A DNA stretch of 64,000 nucleotides from Saccharothrix sp. NRRL B-16348 (GTDB lineage Bacteria; Actinomycetota; Actinomycetes; Mycobacteriales; Pseudonocardiaceae). The DNA lies in NCBI RefSeq assembly GCF_001280085.1, contig NZ_LGED01000114.1:121811-185810 (forward strand), written 5' to 3'. The position numbers and the translations under genes were made by a program. Below are positions 31,107 through 39,729 of the stretch, piece after piece. The notes under the pieces are model-generated. The model had not been told where the DNA came from. It saw only the letters and a program-made list of their open reading frames with translations, and ran no database searches. The stretch's first letter is position 1. Each line of letters starts with the position of its first letter.

Positions 31107-32312
31107 ATGATCGCCGATCCGGCCACCCTCGACCTCGCCGACCCGCAGACGTTCCTGGACGTCGACCTGCCGGAGCTGTGGCGCCACCTGCGCGCGGAGA
31201 GCCCCGTGCACTGGAACGAGCCGCGCGGCGACAACCCCGGCTTCTGGGTGGTGACCCGCCACGCCGACTGCGTGGCCGGCTACAAGGACAACAAGCGGCT
31301 CACGTCCGAGCGCGGCAACGTGCTCACCACGTTGTTGCAGGGGCACGACTCCGCGTCGGGCAAGATGCTGGCCGTCACCGACGGCGAGCACCACCGCGCG
31401 GTGCGGAACCTGATGCTCAAGTCCTTTTCGCCGCGGTTCCTCGAATCCGTGGCCGAGCAGGTCCGCAAGCGCACGACGACGTTGCTGTCGGAGGTGATCG
31501 CGCGCGGGTCGTGCGACTTCGCCACCGACGTGGCCGACCACATCCCGATCAACACCATCGGCGACCTGATGGACGTGCCCGCCGCGGACCGCGCGAAGCT
31601 CGTCGACTGGAACAACCGCACGTTGAGCCGCATCAGCTCCGAGGACAGCCAGCTGGACGAGTGGCTGGCCCGCAACGAGATCCTGCTGTACTTCACCGAC
31701 CTCGCCGCGCAGCGCCGCCGCAACCCCGGCGACGACGTGCTCAGCGCGTTGGCGAACGGCCTGGTCGACGGCGCGCCGCTGCCCGAGGACGAGGTGGTGT
31801 TCAACTCCTACAGCCTGATCCTGGGCGCGGACGAGTCGAGCCGGATGTCGTCCATCGGCGCGATCCTCGCCCTCGCCGAGAACCCCGACCAGTGGCGGGC
31901 GTTGAAGAACGGCGACGTCTCCATCGCCACGGCCACCGAGGAAGTCCTGCGCTGGACCACGCCCGCGATGCACTTCGGCCGCCGCGCGGTGACCGACGTG
32001 GAGCTGGGCGGGCAGCTGATCCGCGACGGCGACGTGGTCACGATGTGGAACAGCTCGGCGAACTTCGACGAGGACGTGTTCGACGACCCGGCGCGGTTCG
32101 ACCTGGGGCGCACGCCCAACCGCCACATCGCGTTCGGCTTCGGCCCGCACTTCTGCCTCGGCGCCTACCTGGGCCGCTCGCACGTGTCCTCCGTGCTGGA
32201 AGGGCTGCGGGACCTGGTGTCGGAGATCCACGTCGAAGCACCGCCGACCCGCCTGTACTCCAACTTCGTCCACGGCTACAGCAGCCTGCGCGTGCGGCTG
32301 ACGCCGGCGTAG
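31107..32312 (+). CDS. Cytochrome P450
   Basis: 401 residues. The heme-binding loop is FGFGPHFCLGAYLGR with Cys350; the K-helix ExxR is EEVLRW; the I-helix acid-alcohol pair reads GADESS, where serine replaces the usual threonine. The N-terminal pattern (PGFWVVTRHADCVAGYKD, then MLAVTDGEHHRAVRNLML) resembles P450s that hydroxylate carrier-bound amino acids in NRPS pathways. Beta-hydroxylation of one residue, or oxidative cross-linking, are both possible. It sits 17 bases after the permease and in the same operon. Confidence 0.9.
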   Translation: MIADPATLDLADPQTFLDVDLPELWRHLRAESPVHWNEPRGDNPGFWVVTRHADCVAGYKDNKRLTSERGNVLTTLLQGHDSASGKMLAVTDGEHHRAVRNLMLKSFSPRFLESVAEQVRKRTTTLLSEVIARGSCDFATDVADHIPINTIGDLMDVPAADRAKLVDWNNRTLSRISSEDSQLDEWLARNEILLYFTDLAAQRRRNPGDDVLSALANGLVDGAPLPEDEVVFNSYSLILGADESSRMSSIGAILALAENPDQWRALKNGDVSIATATEEVLRWTTPAMHFGRRAVTDVELGGQLIRDGDVVTMWNSSANFDEDVFDDPARFDLGRTPNRHIAFGFGPHFCLGAYLGRSHVSSVLEGLRDLVSEIHVEAPPTRLYSNFVHGYSSLRVRLTPA

Positions 32313-32408
32313 CGGGACGCATCACCGATCTGTCAGCGCCCGGTCAGCGCGGGCCGAAAGCATTGACCAACTGGGGTCCCCCATCCGCCCGAGGGTACGG
32401 AGAACCGA

Positions 32409-32633
32409 ATGACGAACCCCTTCGACGATCAGGACGGCAGGTTCCTCGTGCTGGTGAACGACGAAGGCCAGCACTGCCTCTGGCCCGCGTTCGCCGAGGT
32501 CCCCGCGGGGTGGGCCGTGGCGCTCGAGGAGTCGACGCGCGAGGTCGCGTTGTCGTACGTGGAGGACAACTGGACCGACATGCGGCCCCGCAGCCTGCGC
32601 GAGTCCTCCGCCGGTGAGAGCAGGGCGAGCTGA
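32409..32633 (+). CDS. MbtH-like protein
   Basis: 74 residues with the family pattern [19 protein letters not shown] and then [12 protein letters not shown]. MbtH proteins bind A domains and are needed for their solubility or activity, so this one should serve the NRPS. ATG 32409 follows tacggagaacc. The preceding 96 bases are free of genes. The stop overlaps the next start by one base (TGATG). Confidence 0.95.
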   Translation: MTNPFDDQDGRFLVLVNDEGQHCLWPAFAEVPAGWAVALEESTREVALSYVEDNWTDMRPRSLRESSAGESRAS

Positions 32634-33577
32634 TGGACCTCGCCATCGAAGTCACCGGGCTGCGCAAGACCTACGACAAGACCGAGGCGCTGCGCGGCAT
32701 CGACCTGTCCGTGCGCACGGGTTCGGTGCTCGGGCTGCTCGGCCCCAACGGGGCGGGCAAGACCACCGCGGTGCGCGCGCTGGCCACGCTGCTCGTGCCG
32801 GACGGCGGGCAGGCCAAGGTCGCCGGGTTCGACGTGGTCGCGCAGCCGCGCGAGGTGCGCCGCCGGATCGGCCTGGCCGGGCAGAACGCGGCCGTGGACG
32901 AGCTGCTGACGGGCCGGGAGAACCTGGTGCTGCTCGGCCGGCTGCTGCACCTGGGCGGCGCGGGCGCGCGCCGTCGTGCGCAGGAGCTGCTGGAGCGCTT
33001 CGACCTCGTCGCGGCGGGCGACCGGCCGGTCGGCACCTACTCCGGCGGCATGCGCCGCCGGCTCGACCTGGCCAGCTGCCTGGTCGGCCACCCGCAGGTG
33101 CTGTTCCTGGACGAGCCGACCACCGGGCTCGACCCGGCCAGCAGGCAGTCGCTGTGGAACACCGTGCGCGGCCTCGTCGCCGACGGCATGACCGTGCTGC
33201 TGACCACCCAGTACCTGGAGGAAGCCGACTACCTGGCCGACCAGATCGTGGTCATCGCCGCCGGCCAGGTGATCGCCGACGGCACACCGGACGAGCTCAA
33301 GCGCAAGGTCGGCCAGGAGTGGCTGGAAGTGGCCGTCGCGCTGCCCGACCGGGTGGCCGCCGCGGTGGCGGTGCTCGCGCCGCTCGCCGTGGACGAACCG
33401 AGCACCGACCCCGTCAAGGGCCTGGTGAAGCTGCAACTGCGCGACGGCATGGACGGCATCGCGGCCGCCGCCGTCGCGCTCCGGGACGCGGGGGTGGACG
33501 TCGCGGACTTCGCGCTGCGCCGCCCGACCCTCGACGACGTGTTCTTCAACCTCGTCGGGCGCCAGCCCCAGGGTTGA
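32633..33577 (+). CDS. ABC transporter ATP-binding protein, DrrA-like
   Basis: 314 residues. Walker A GPNGAGKTTA, signature YSGGMRRRLDL and Walker B VLFLDEPTTGLDP are intact. The C-terminal extension after the nucleotide-binding domain is typical of DrrA-type exporters. It probably energises the permease at 30274-31089, although P450 and mbtH genes lie between them. Confidence 0.9.
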   Translation: MDLAIEVTGLRKTYDKTEALRGIDLSVRTGSVLGLLGPNGAGKTTAVRALATLLVPDGGQAKVAGFDVVAQPREVRRRIGLAGQNAAVDELLTGRENLVLLGRLLHLGGAGARRRAQELLERFDLVAAGDRPVGTYSGGMRRRLDLASCLVGHPQVLFLDEPTTGLDPASRQSLWNTVRGLVADGMTVLLTTQYLEEADYLADQIVVIAAGQVIADGTPDELKRKVGQEWLEVAVALPDRVAAAVAVLAPLAVDEPSTDPVKGLVKLQLRDGMDGIAAAAVALRDAGVDVADFALRRPTLDDVFFNLVGRQPQG

Positions 33578-33654
33578 CCCGCCGTTCGCCGACGCATCGA
33601 CCGCCGAGGCGTGGACCGCCGAGGCGCCACCCACCGATCGGAAGGGATCTGGCC

Positions 33655-33744
33655 GTGCACCTTCGCATCCCCAACTTCGCGGGCAGCCGCGCGCTGTCGA
33701 TGACCAGGCAGGACGTCCTCGGGTCGCCGGAGGCGCGACCATGA
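33655..33744 (+). CDS. Possible 29-residue peptide ORF coupled to the antiporter gene
   Basis: A GTG at 33655 has GGAAGGG nine bases upstream and opens a 29-codon frame (HLRIPNFAGSRALSMTR...) whose TGA overlaps the antiporter ATG in the ATGA form used all along this operon. It fills most of the 163-base gap after the ATPase. I recognise no homolog. It may be a real small gene, a coupling leader, or the remnant of a larger gene. Two copies of gaccgccgaggcg lie just before it (33598-33626). Confidence 0.3.
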   Translation: MHLRIPNFAGSRALSMTRQDVLGSPEARP

Positions 33745-34991
33745 CCGACGTCCTGCTGAGCGCGGGGCACGTCGCCGTCGTCCTGGCGGTCGTGCTGGTC
33801 GCGGCGTACTTGGGTCGGGTCGCGGCACGTGCCGCCCGGCAACCCGAGGTCATCGGCGAGATCCTGGCGGGCATCCTGGTGGTGCCCGCGGTCCTCGCGG
33901 TCGGCGGAGCGCCGACCCTCGCCGCGGTGCTGCCCACCGACGTGGTCAGCCCGCTGAAGGTGATCGGCCAGGTCGGCCTGGTGCTGTTCCTGGTCGGCGT
34001 GGCCCACGAACTGCGGCACGGCGGCTCCGGCCTCGGCGCCCGCGCGGTCGGCTGGGTGACCGCGGGCTCGTTCGTGCCCGCCCTGCTCACCGGCCTGGTG
34101 ATGGCCGCCTGGGTGTTCTGGGTGGCCGACCCGGAGCTGCGCGGCGACGCGCCGGCTCCCGCGCTGGTGCTGATGATCGCGGTCGCGCTGAGCGTGACCG
34201 CCGTGCCCGTGCTGGCCCGCGTGCTGGAAGACCGCGGCATGGTGGACAGCCCGGCGGGCAAGCTCGCCATGGCCGCCGCCGTGGTCACCGACTCGGCGGC
34301 GTGGGTGCTGCTCGTGGTGGCCGTCGGCATCTCCGGCGGCCTCGTGGTGTCCCTGGTCCTGGTCGCCCTCGGCGTCACGGTGACCGTCGTCGGCCGCATC
34401 CTGCTGCGCGGCCGCGTGCCCATGTCGGCCGCCGAGCGCTTCCCCCGCGCCACCGGCGCCGCCGTCGCCGGGCTGGCGCTGCTGGTGGCGTTCCAGTTCG
34501 AGCACTGGGGCCTGACCGCCGTGTTCGGCGCGTTCGCGGTCGGCCTCGCGATCCCCGGCGGCGCGTGGGAGAAGGCCGTGCGGCCGGTCATGGCCTTCGG
34601 CCGGCTCCTCGTGCCGGTGTTCTTCGTGGTGGCGGGCATGGGCGTGGCGAACGCGCCGCGCGGCTCGGTGCCGTGGACCGCCATCGCGATCGCCATCGCG
34701 CTGGCCATCGTCGGCAAGGTCGGCGGCGGCTACCTCGGCGGTCGGCTGGCCGGTCAGGACCGCCGCACCGCGATGACGGTCGGCGTGCTGGTGAACACCC
34801 GCGGCCTGACCGAGATCGTCGTGCTGCAAGCCGGGTACAGCGCCGGGCTGCTGTCCGTGCAGCTGTTCCTGGCCCTCGTGGTGATGGCGTTGGCGACCAC
34901 CGGCATGACCGGTCCGCTGCTGTCCCTCATCGAACGCACCCGCGCGCCGAAGTCCGTGCCGGTACCCGAGTTGCCCGGGAGCAGGTCATGA
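33741..34991 (+). CDS. Monovalent cation:proton antiporter, CPA2/KefB-type
   Basis: 416 residues with about 12 membrane segments and the CPA2 pattern near the N terminus (QPEVIGEILAGILV) and middle (VSVTAVPVLARVLEDRG-like segment, VTDSAAWVLL). Na+/H+ antiporters of this family recur in glycopeptide and other NRPS clusters, where their role is unclear. It is coupled by ATGA overlaps at both ends. Confidence 0.85.
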   Translation: MTDVLLSAGHVAVVLAVVLVAAYLGRVAARAARQPEVIGEILAGILVVPAVLAVGGAPTLAAVLPTDVVSPLKVIGQVGLVLFLVGVAHELRHGGSGLGARAVGWVTAGSFVPALLTGLVMAAWVFWVADPELRGDAPAPALVLMIAVALSVTAVPVLARVLEDRGMVDSPAGKLAMAAAVVTDSAAWVLLVVAVGISGGLVVSLVLVALGVTVTVVGRILLRGRVPMSAAERFPRATGAAVAGLALLVAFQFEHWGLTAVFGAFAVGLAIPGGAWEKAVRPVMAFGRLLVPVFFVVAGMGVANAPRGSVPWTAIAIAIALAIVGKVGGGYLGGRLAGQDRRTAMTVGVLVNTRGLTEIVVLQAGYSAGLLSVQLFLALVVMALATTGMTGPLLSLIERTRAPKSVPVPELPGSRS

Positions 34992-35497
34992 CCCAGTCGC
35001 TGCCCGCGATCGAGATCGCGGAGTTCCGCACCCTGATGTCGCACTTCCCGACCGGCGTCGCCATCATCACCACCACCGGCGAGGACGACGCGCCGCGCGG
35101 CATGACCGTCTCCTCGGTGTGCAGCGTGACGTTGTCGCCGCCGACGCTGCTGGTCTGCCTGCGCAACGGCAGCCCGACCCTGGACGCCGTGCTGGCCAGC
35201 GGCACGTTCGCGGTGAACTTCCTGCACGGCAACGCCAAGCCCGTGGCGGAGCTGTTCGCCTCCGGCGCGCCGGACCGCTTCGACCTGATCCCGTGGCGCC
35301 TGCCACCGCGCGCGGGCGGACCGCACCTGGTGGAGGACGCGCACGCGGTGGCCGACTGCCAGGTCACCCGGACGGAGGCCGTCGGCGACCACACGGTGGT
35401 GTTCGGCCAGGCGTTCCAGGTCGAGCAGGAGCACGGCCACCTGCCGCTGCTCTACGGGATGCGCGAATACCAGGTCTGGCGGGCCGACCAGGGGTAG
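34988..35497 (+). CDS. Flavin reductase (NADH/NADPH:FAD), halogenase partner candidate
   Basis: 169 residues of the flavin-reductase-like split-barrel family: FPTGVAIITTTGEDD, MTVSSVCSVTLSPPTLLVCL and FAVNFLHG are diagnostic. Such enzymes supply free FADH2. The only FADH2-dependent enzyme in this cluster is the halogenase at 11506-13098, so this is its likely partner. It starts in an ATGA overlap and is the last gene of the operon. Confidence 0.9.
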   Translation: MTQSLPAIEIAEFRTLMSHFPTGVAIITTTGEDDAPRGMTVSSVCSVTLSPPTLLVCLRNGSPTLDAVLASGTFAVNFLHGNAKPVAELFASGAPDRFDLIPWRLPPRAGGPHLVEDAHAVADCQVTRTEAVGDHTVVFGQAFQVEQEHGHLPLLYGMREYQVWRADQG

Positions 35498-35527
35498 GGC
35501 CAGCCCTACCGGCAGTTGGAGAACCCA

Positions 35528-35563
35528 CGATCGCCCCGGCGGCCCCTGTCGCCGGGGCGATCG
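35528..35563 (+). terminator. 13-bp perfect hairpin closing the NRPS operon
   Basis: Arms 35528-35540 (CGATCGCCCCGGC) and 35551-35563 with a 10-base loop, 30 bases past the flavin reductase stop. A smaller hairpin (GGTAGGG / CCCTACC, 35493-35510) overlaps the stop codon. Together they mark the likely right border of the cluster transcript. Confidence 0.8.
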
Positions 35564-35581
35564 CGCACTAGCCTCGGGAAC

Positions 35582-36175
35582 GTGGCCCGGTTCTCGCCAG
35601 TCATCACCAGGTACGCGCCCGAGAACTTCGACCTGTGGCCGGTGTCCGGCGGCAACGGCGCCTGGCTGCACCTGGACGGGACGGTGGACGAGGACGACGT
35701 CGGCGCGGTGCTCTGCACGATGTACCTGCACAGCGGAGGCCGGGACGCCCGGACCGCCGCCGCGGCGGTGCACGAGCTGATCGGCTTCGACACCCTGTAC
35801 GGGCGCGGCGGGCTGCTGCTCGACGGCGGCGACGGCGTGCGCGCCGAACCCGGCGGGACGGACCTGTTCGAGTGGCGCACCTGGCTGCACGCGTTACACC
35901 GGGCGCCGGTCGACCTCGGTCACCCGCCGGCGCCGTGGGTCGAGCACGTCGGCGACGACGTGGTGCGCGTGTGGGTGGCCGCGGGGCGCGACGTGCCGCA
36001 CGTGGACGTGCCCCGGACCGCGTTGCCCGCGATGCTGCGCGCCGCGCAGCGCGACCTGGTCGACTTCCTCGGCCCGCTGCGCAGCTGGGCCGGCGTCCAC
36101 TCACCGCACCAGGCGGAACTCCTGGTCGCGAGCGTGGACGCCGGCCTGCAGATCACCGAGCCGCTGCCGCTGTAG
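35582..36175 (+). CDS. Hypothetical protein
   Basis: 197 residues from a GTG just after the terminator. There are no membrane segments and no motif I recognise; it looks like a soluble conserved actinobacterial protein (ITRYAPENFDLWPVSGGNGAWLHLDG...). It contains an in-frame TTA leucine codon at 35894-35896, rare in such genomes and in Streptomyces a target of bldA control. It meets the reverse LCP gene end-to-end with no gap. No function is proposed. Confidence 0.55.
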   Translation: MARFSPVITRYAPENFDLWPVSGGNGAWLHLDGTVDEDDVGAVLCTMYLHSGGRDARTAAAAVHELIGFDTLYGRGGLLLDGGDGVRAEPGGTDLFEWRTWLHALHRAPVDLGHPPAPWVEHVGDDVVRVWVAAGRDVPHVDVPRTALPAMLRAAQRDLVDFLGPLRSWAGVHSPHQAELLVASVDAGLQITEPLPL

Positions 36176-37258
36176 CTAGCGCACGCAGTCGTCGTGCCGC
36201 GGCGTCCGGCCGGGCTTCTCGGTCTCCGTGGCGGGCAGCGGGACGGAGAACCCGCCGGTGGGCACGCCGGTGGCGCCGTCGGCGAAGAACCCCGCCATGA
36301 ACGCGCGCACCGCCACCGGGTCGACCGACAGCGCCTGGCCGTTCTCCGAGTCGACCACCTCGCCGAGCGGGATGATCGCGGTCCGCACGGTCGGGGTGAG
36401 CCGGCCGACGAACTCCACCAGGTTCAACGCCGGGTCGGCGCGCAGGTGCCGCCCCGCCAGCCGCGCCAGCTCGGCCAGCTTCGCCGGCTCGCTCCCGGCC
36501 ACCTTCGCCGCCAGTGCGCGCAGGAACGTCTGCTGCCGCACGACCCGGTCCAGTTCGCCGTTCGCGAGCCCGTGGCGCTGCCGCAGGAACGCGAGAGCCT
36601 GCGGCCCCGAGAGCGACTGCCGCCCGGAGGGCAGGTCGACGCCCGAGAACTCGTCGCGCGACGCGCTCTTGAGGCAGACCTCCACCCCGCCGACCGCCTC
36701 GGACAGCGTGCTGAACGCCGCCATGTCGACCGCCGCGTAGTGGTCGACCCGCACGCCGGTCAGCGCCTCGACGGTCTGGGCGAGCGACTCCACGCCCGCC
36801 GCGTCGCCGTCGCGCCCCTCGGCCTCCGCCGCCGCGTAGGCCCGCGCGTACGCCGAGTTCAGCTTGCCCTGGCCGACGCCGGGGATGTCGACCAGCGCGT
36901 CGCGGGGCAGCGACGCCGCGCTGACCGCGCCGTCCACGCCGACCCGTGCCAGCACGACGGAGTCGGTGTTCGTCGACCCGTCCAGCCCGATCAGCAGCAC
37001 GGTCCGCGCGGTCGTCGTCCCGGGCGGCGCGGCCGGGTCGACCGCCGACGGCGCCGCGCTCCGGTCCACGGCCAGCGGCACGACCACCGCGACGACCGCG
37101 GCGGCGACGGTCAGCCCGGCCGCCGCGAACAACGCGAACGGCCGCCGCCGGGGCTGCCTGCCGTGCAGGTTCGCCAGCACGGCCCGGTAGTCGACGGCCT
37201 GGTCCGCCTCGGCCGCGATCGCGTCGCGGATGAGAGCTTCTTGCCGGGTGTCGGTCAT
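36176..37258 (-). CDS. LytR-CpsA-Psr (LCP) family protein
   Basis: 360 residues. A cytoplasmic N-terminal stretch, one membrane segment (FALFAAAGLTVAAAVVAVVVPL) and an extracytoplasmic LCP domain with LLIGLDGSTNTDSVVLARV, SLPRDALVDIPG, KLNSAYA and FLRQRHGLANGELDRVVRQQ. LCP enzymes attach anionic polymers such as teichoic acid or arabinogalactan to peptidoglycan. The ATG at 37258 overlaps the stop of the upstream sigma-factor gene (ATGA), so the pair is co-translated. Because the N-terminal cytoplasmic part follows a sigma gene, a sigma-regulator role is also conceivable. Confidence 0.85.
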   Translation of the reverse strand: MTDTRQEALIRDAIAAEADQAVDYRAVLANLHGRQPRRRPFALFAAAGLTVAAAVVAVVVPLAVDRSAAPSAVDPAAPPGTTTARTVLLIGLDGSTNTDSVVLARVGVDGAVSAASLPRDALVDIPGVGQGKLNSAYARAYAAAEAEGRDGDAAGVESLAQTVEALTGVRVDHYAAVDMAAFSTLSEAVGGVEVCLKSASRDEFSGVDLPSGRQSLSGPQALAFLRQRHGLANGELDRVVRQQTFLRALAAKVAGSEPAKLAELARLAGRHLRADPALNLVEFVGRLTPTVRTAIIPLGEVVDSENGQALSVDPVAVRAFMAGFFADGATGVPTGGFSVPLPATETEKPGRTPRHDDCVR

Positions 37259-37758
37259 CGCAGCACCTCCGACGGCGTGTTCTCGTTGACCCGCAACGTG
37301 TGCAGCGCGCGGGAGATGTGGCTGCGGACGGTTCCCTCCGTGCAGCCCAGGATTCCGGCGATCTCGGCGTCGGTGCTGTCCTCGTAGTAGCGCAGCACGA
37401 GCGCGGCCCGCTGCTTGCGCGGCAGCACGGCGATCCGGGCCCGCATCGCGTCCCGTTCGGCGTGCCGCACCGCCGGGTCGGCGACCGCGGGGGCCAGGTC
37501 GTCGAGCGCGAGGTGGGTCGAGGACACGTCCCGGGCCGCCCGGCGGCGGCGCCACGACAGGTAGTCGTTCGTCACCATCCGCTTGACGTACAGGTAGGGC
37601 ACGTCGACCGCGCCGATGCGCGCCCACTTCTGCCGCGCGCGCAGCAGCACGTCCTGGACGATGTCCTGGGCCAGGTGCTTGTCGCACGTCAGCGCCGTGG
37701 CGTACCGCAGTAGTCGATCGAGACGATCGGTGACGAACTGGTCGTAGTCGGCCGGCAC
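37255..37758 (-). CDS. RNA polymerase ECF sigma factor, SigE family
   Basis: 167 residues from a GTG at 37758 with AAGGGGG upstream; an open frame extends 25 codons further but lacks a site. Region 2 is RLLRYATALTCDKHLAQDIVQDVLLRARQKW and region 4 is LPRKQRAALVLRYYEDSTDAEIAGILGC, followed by GTVRSHISRALHTL. It is translationally coupled to the LCP gene and probably controls cell-envelope functions. Its start faces the RHH-ClpN promoter region. Confidence 0.9.
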   Translation of the reverse strand: MPADYDQFVTDRLDRLLRYATALTCDKHLAQDIVQDVLLRARQKWARIGAVDVPYLYVKRMVTNDYLSWRRRRAARDVSSTHLALDDLAPAVADPAVRHAERDAMRARIAVLPRKQRAALVLRYYEDSTDAEIAGILGCTEGTVRSHISRALHTLRVNENTPSEVLR

Positions 37759-37856
37759 GTCGCCCCCTTCTGCCGCTGTCGGTTTCCGTATGCGGTCGGG
37801 AAACCCTTCAGAGGACGTCTCACGTTGAACCACTCGGGTGTGACCTCCGACACGTG

Positions 37857-37893
37857 TTGCCTATAACCCCTTCTGTGGGTATACATGGGGTTA
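37857..37893 (+). promoter_or_regulatory. Sigma-A-type promoter overlapped by an inverted repeat, upstream of the RHH-ClpN gene
   Basis: -35 TTGCCT (37857-37862), 17-base spacer, -10 TATACA (37880-37885). The inverted repeat TAACCCC (37864-37870) / GGGGTTA (37887-37893) with a 16-base spacer flanks the -10 box. A CopG-type N terminus in the gene product makes autoregulation plausible. Confidence 0.6.
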
Positions 37894-37920
37894 GTTGCAG
37901 TCGGCCGGGGAGAGGCGTTC

Positions 37921-38619
37921 ATGCCGAAGATCAACGTGTACCTGCCGGACGACCTCGCCGAGCAGGTCAGGGAGGCGGGCGTGCCGGTGTCGGCCGTGTG
38001 CCAGCGCGCGCTGGAGCAGGCCGTGCGGCGGATCGGCACGATCAGGGCGATCAGGCTGGACGAGCCGGCGTCACAGGACGCGGCGGCCCGCCAGTCGAAG
38101 TTCACCGACCGGCTGCGCACCGCGCTGCGACTGGCCGCGGACCGGGCCCGCGCGGACGGTTCGGCGACCGTGGACACCGAGCACCTGCTCGCCGGCGTGC
38201 TGGCGGAGGGCGCGAACCTCGCGCTGCGGGTGCTGCGGGCGATGGACGTCGACCCGGACCGCGTCACCCTGCCCGAACGCTCCGGCGACGCCACCCCGAC
38301 CGCCTACAGCCCGACCGCCGCCGCCGCGCTGGAACTGGCCGTCACCGAGGCACTCACCCTCGGCCACAACTACGTCGGCTGCGAACACCTGCTGATCGGC
38401 CTCGTCACCGAACCCGACGGCACAGCGGGCGAGGTGCTCCGCACCCTCGGCGCCGACGCCCGCTCGACCCGCCAAGCCGTGGTGGCGGCCCTGAGCGGCC
38501 TCGCCCACCTCCAAGCCACCACCACCGCCCAACCCGACCCGACCGCCGTCATCACCGCCGTGGTCCGCCGGGAACTCCAACCACTGGTCGAGCGGATCGA
38601 GCGCCTGGAACGCACCTGA
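37921..38619 (+). CDS. Ribbon-helix-helix-like N terminus fused to a Clp N-terminal double repeat
   Basis: 232 residues from ATG 37921 after GGGGAGAGGCG. Residues 1-40 (MPKINVYLPDDLAEQVREAG...) fit the strand-helix-helix pattern of CopG-type antitoxins or repressors. Residues of about 58-190 hold two Clp-N repeats (TVDTEHLLAGVLAEGANLALRVL and NYVGCEHLLIGLVTEPDGTAGEVL), the substrate/adaptor-binding module of ClpA/ClpC. There is no AAA+ ATPase domain. It may recruit proteins to Clp or sense a partner through ClpN while binding DNA with the RHH part. The combined role is inference. Confidence 0.7.
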   Translation: MPKINVYLPDDLAEQVREAGVPVSAVCQRALEQAVRRIGTIRAIRLDEPASQDAAARQSKFTDRLRTALRLAADRARADGSATVDTEHLLAGVLAEGANLALRVLRAMDVDPDRVTLPERSGDATPTAYSPTAAAALELAVTEALTLGHNYVGCEHLLIGLVTEPDGTAGEVLRTLGADARSTRQAVVAALSGLAHLQATTTAQPDPTAVITAVVRRELQPLVERIERLERT

Positions 38620-38754
38620 GGTGGGGCAGTCTCCGGAGTTCCACGCATTGCCCCGTCGGCCCACCACACGCCCGCGATCTCGTAACCGTTGTCCTCGCGT
38701 GGGTCGTTGCCGTCGTGCAGCGAGATAGCGGTCCCTGCGAGTCGGAGGATGCGG

Positions 38755-38970
38755 TCAGGCGCCGAAAGCCTTGGCGGCCTCGCGCTCGATCTCTTCCGGG
38801 CTGACGTCGCGCAGGCACTGCGAGACGCCCTAGCGGTGGCCGAACGGGTCGATCACCTGCCCGTGCCGCTCACCCCGGAACACGTCGGCGAGCGGGCGGA
38901 ACACCTCGGTTCCGGCGTCGGTCGCCCGCTTCCACAACGCTCCCGCGTCCTCGGTGGCGATCTGAAGACG
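38755..38970 (-). pseudogene. VOC/glyoxalase-family fragment with an internal stop
   Basis: On the reverse strand the frame reads DAGTEVFRPLADVFRGERHGQVIDPFGHR, then TAG at 38830-38832, then a tail continuing in frame as GVSQCLRDVSPEEIEREAAKAFG to a TGA at 38755. PhnB-like VOC proteins normally have DPFGHRW here, so a Trp codon (TGG) has become TAG. The 5' part of the gene is missing; similarity fades near 38970, where the GH127 remnant begins on the other strand. Confidence 0.7.
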
Positions 38971-38989
38971 GCGTGGATGAGGCCGTCGC

Positions 38990-39729
38990 GGACGGTTCTC
39001 GACTCCACCAGGTGGGTGCGCCCGGACGGGGGTGGTGGGGAGGAGGTGCCGTACTGGTTGCGCGGCTACGGCGACCGCGGTCACGTCACCGGTGACGCCC
39101 GAGTGCTCGGCGACACCCGGGTCGACACCGCGCTGCTGGACCTGACCCGGCGCACCCACCGGTACTCGGCCGACTGGACGACGGGCGTGCCGACGTTGCA
39201 CAACGGCAACATCACCCAGGGCTTCCGCGAACCCGCCCAGTTCTCAGTGCTGTCCGCCGACGACAACCACCGGGCGGCCGCCTGCCGCAACTACGATGCG
39301 GTGATGCGCCAGTACGGACAGTTCCCAGGCGGAGGGTTTGTCGGGGACGAGAACGCCCGCCCCGGCTTCGGCGATCCGCGCCAGGGTTTCGAGACGTGGG
39401 GGATCGTGGAGTTCATGGGCAGCCACGAGCTGCTCACCCGGTTGACCGGGGACGCCGTGTGGGCCGACCGCACCGAAGAGCTCGCGTTCAACCTGCTGCC
39501 CGTGTCGTTGGACCAGGCGGGCCGGGTCGCGCACTACGTGACCAGCGCCAACAGCGTGCAGCCGGACAACGCGCCCAAGCGCCGCCGCCAGTTCCAGAAC
39601 GGCTTCGCGATGCCGGCCTACAAGCCCGGCATCGGCGATTACCGGTGCTGTCCCCACAACTACGGTCCGAGTGCGAAGTCACACCGGCGTCTGGCTGGAA
39701 CGTCGGGCTGGCGCCCGGACAGCCGATGA
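38990..39729 (+). pseudogene. GH127/DUF1680 (beta-L-arabinofuranosidase-like) remnant, truncated and internally deleted
   Basis: Family landmarks are clear: YWLRGYGDRGHVTGDARV, TLHNGNITQGFREPAQF, YGQFPGGGFVGDENARPG, GIVEFMGSHELLTRLTG and YRCCPHNYG. The gene has no N-terminal part or signal peptide: it begins mid-domain at the VOC fragment. After HNYG (about 39664) the frame breaks. The next family segment found, GWNVGL and DDPFTPADAPLRITAK, lies in another frame from about 39696 and belongs near the C terminus, so a large internal piece is gone. Confidence 0.75.

Noticed and set aside
36176..37687. Extended 503-codon frame making an LCP fusion protein
   Set aside because: The extra N-terminal 143 residues are the sigma-factor gene read in the wrong frame; ATG 37258 gives a normal LCP protein.
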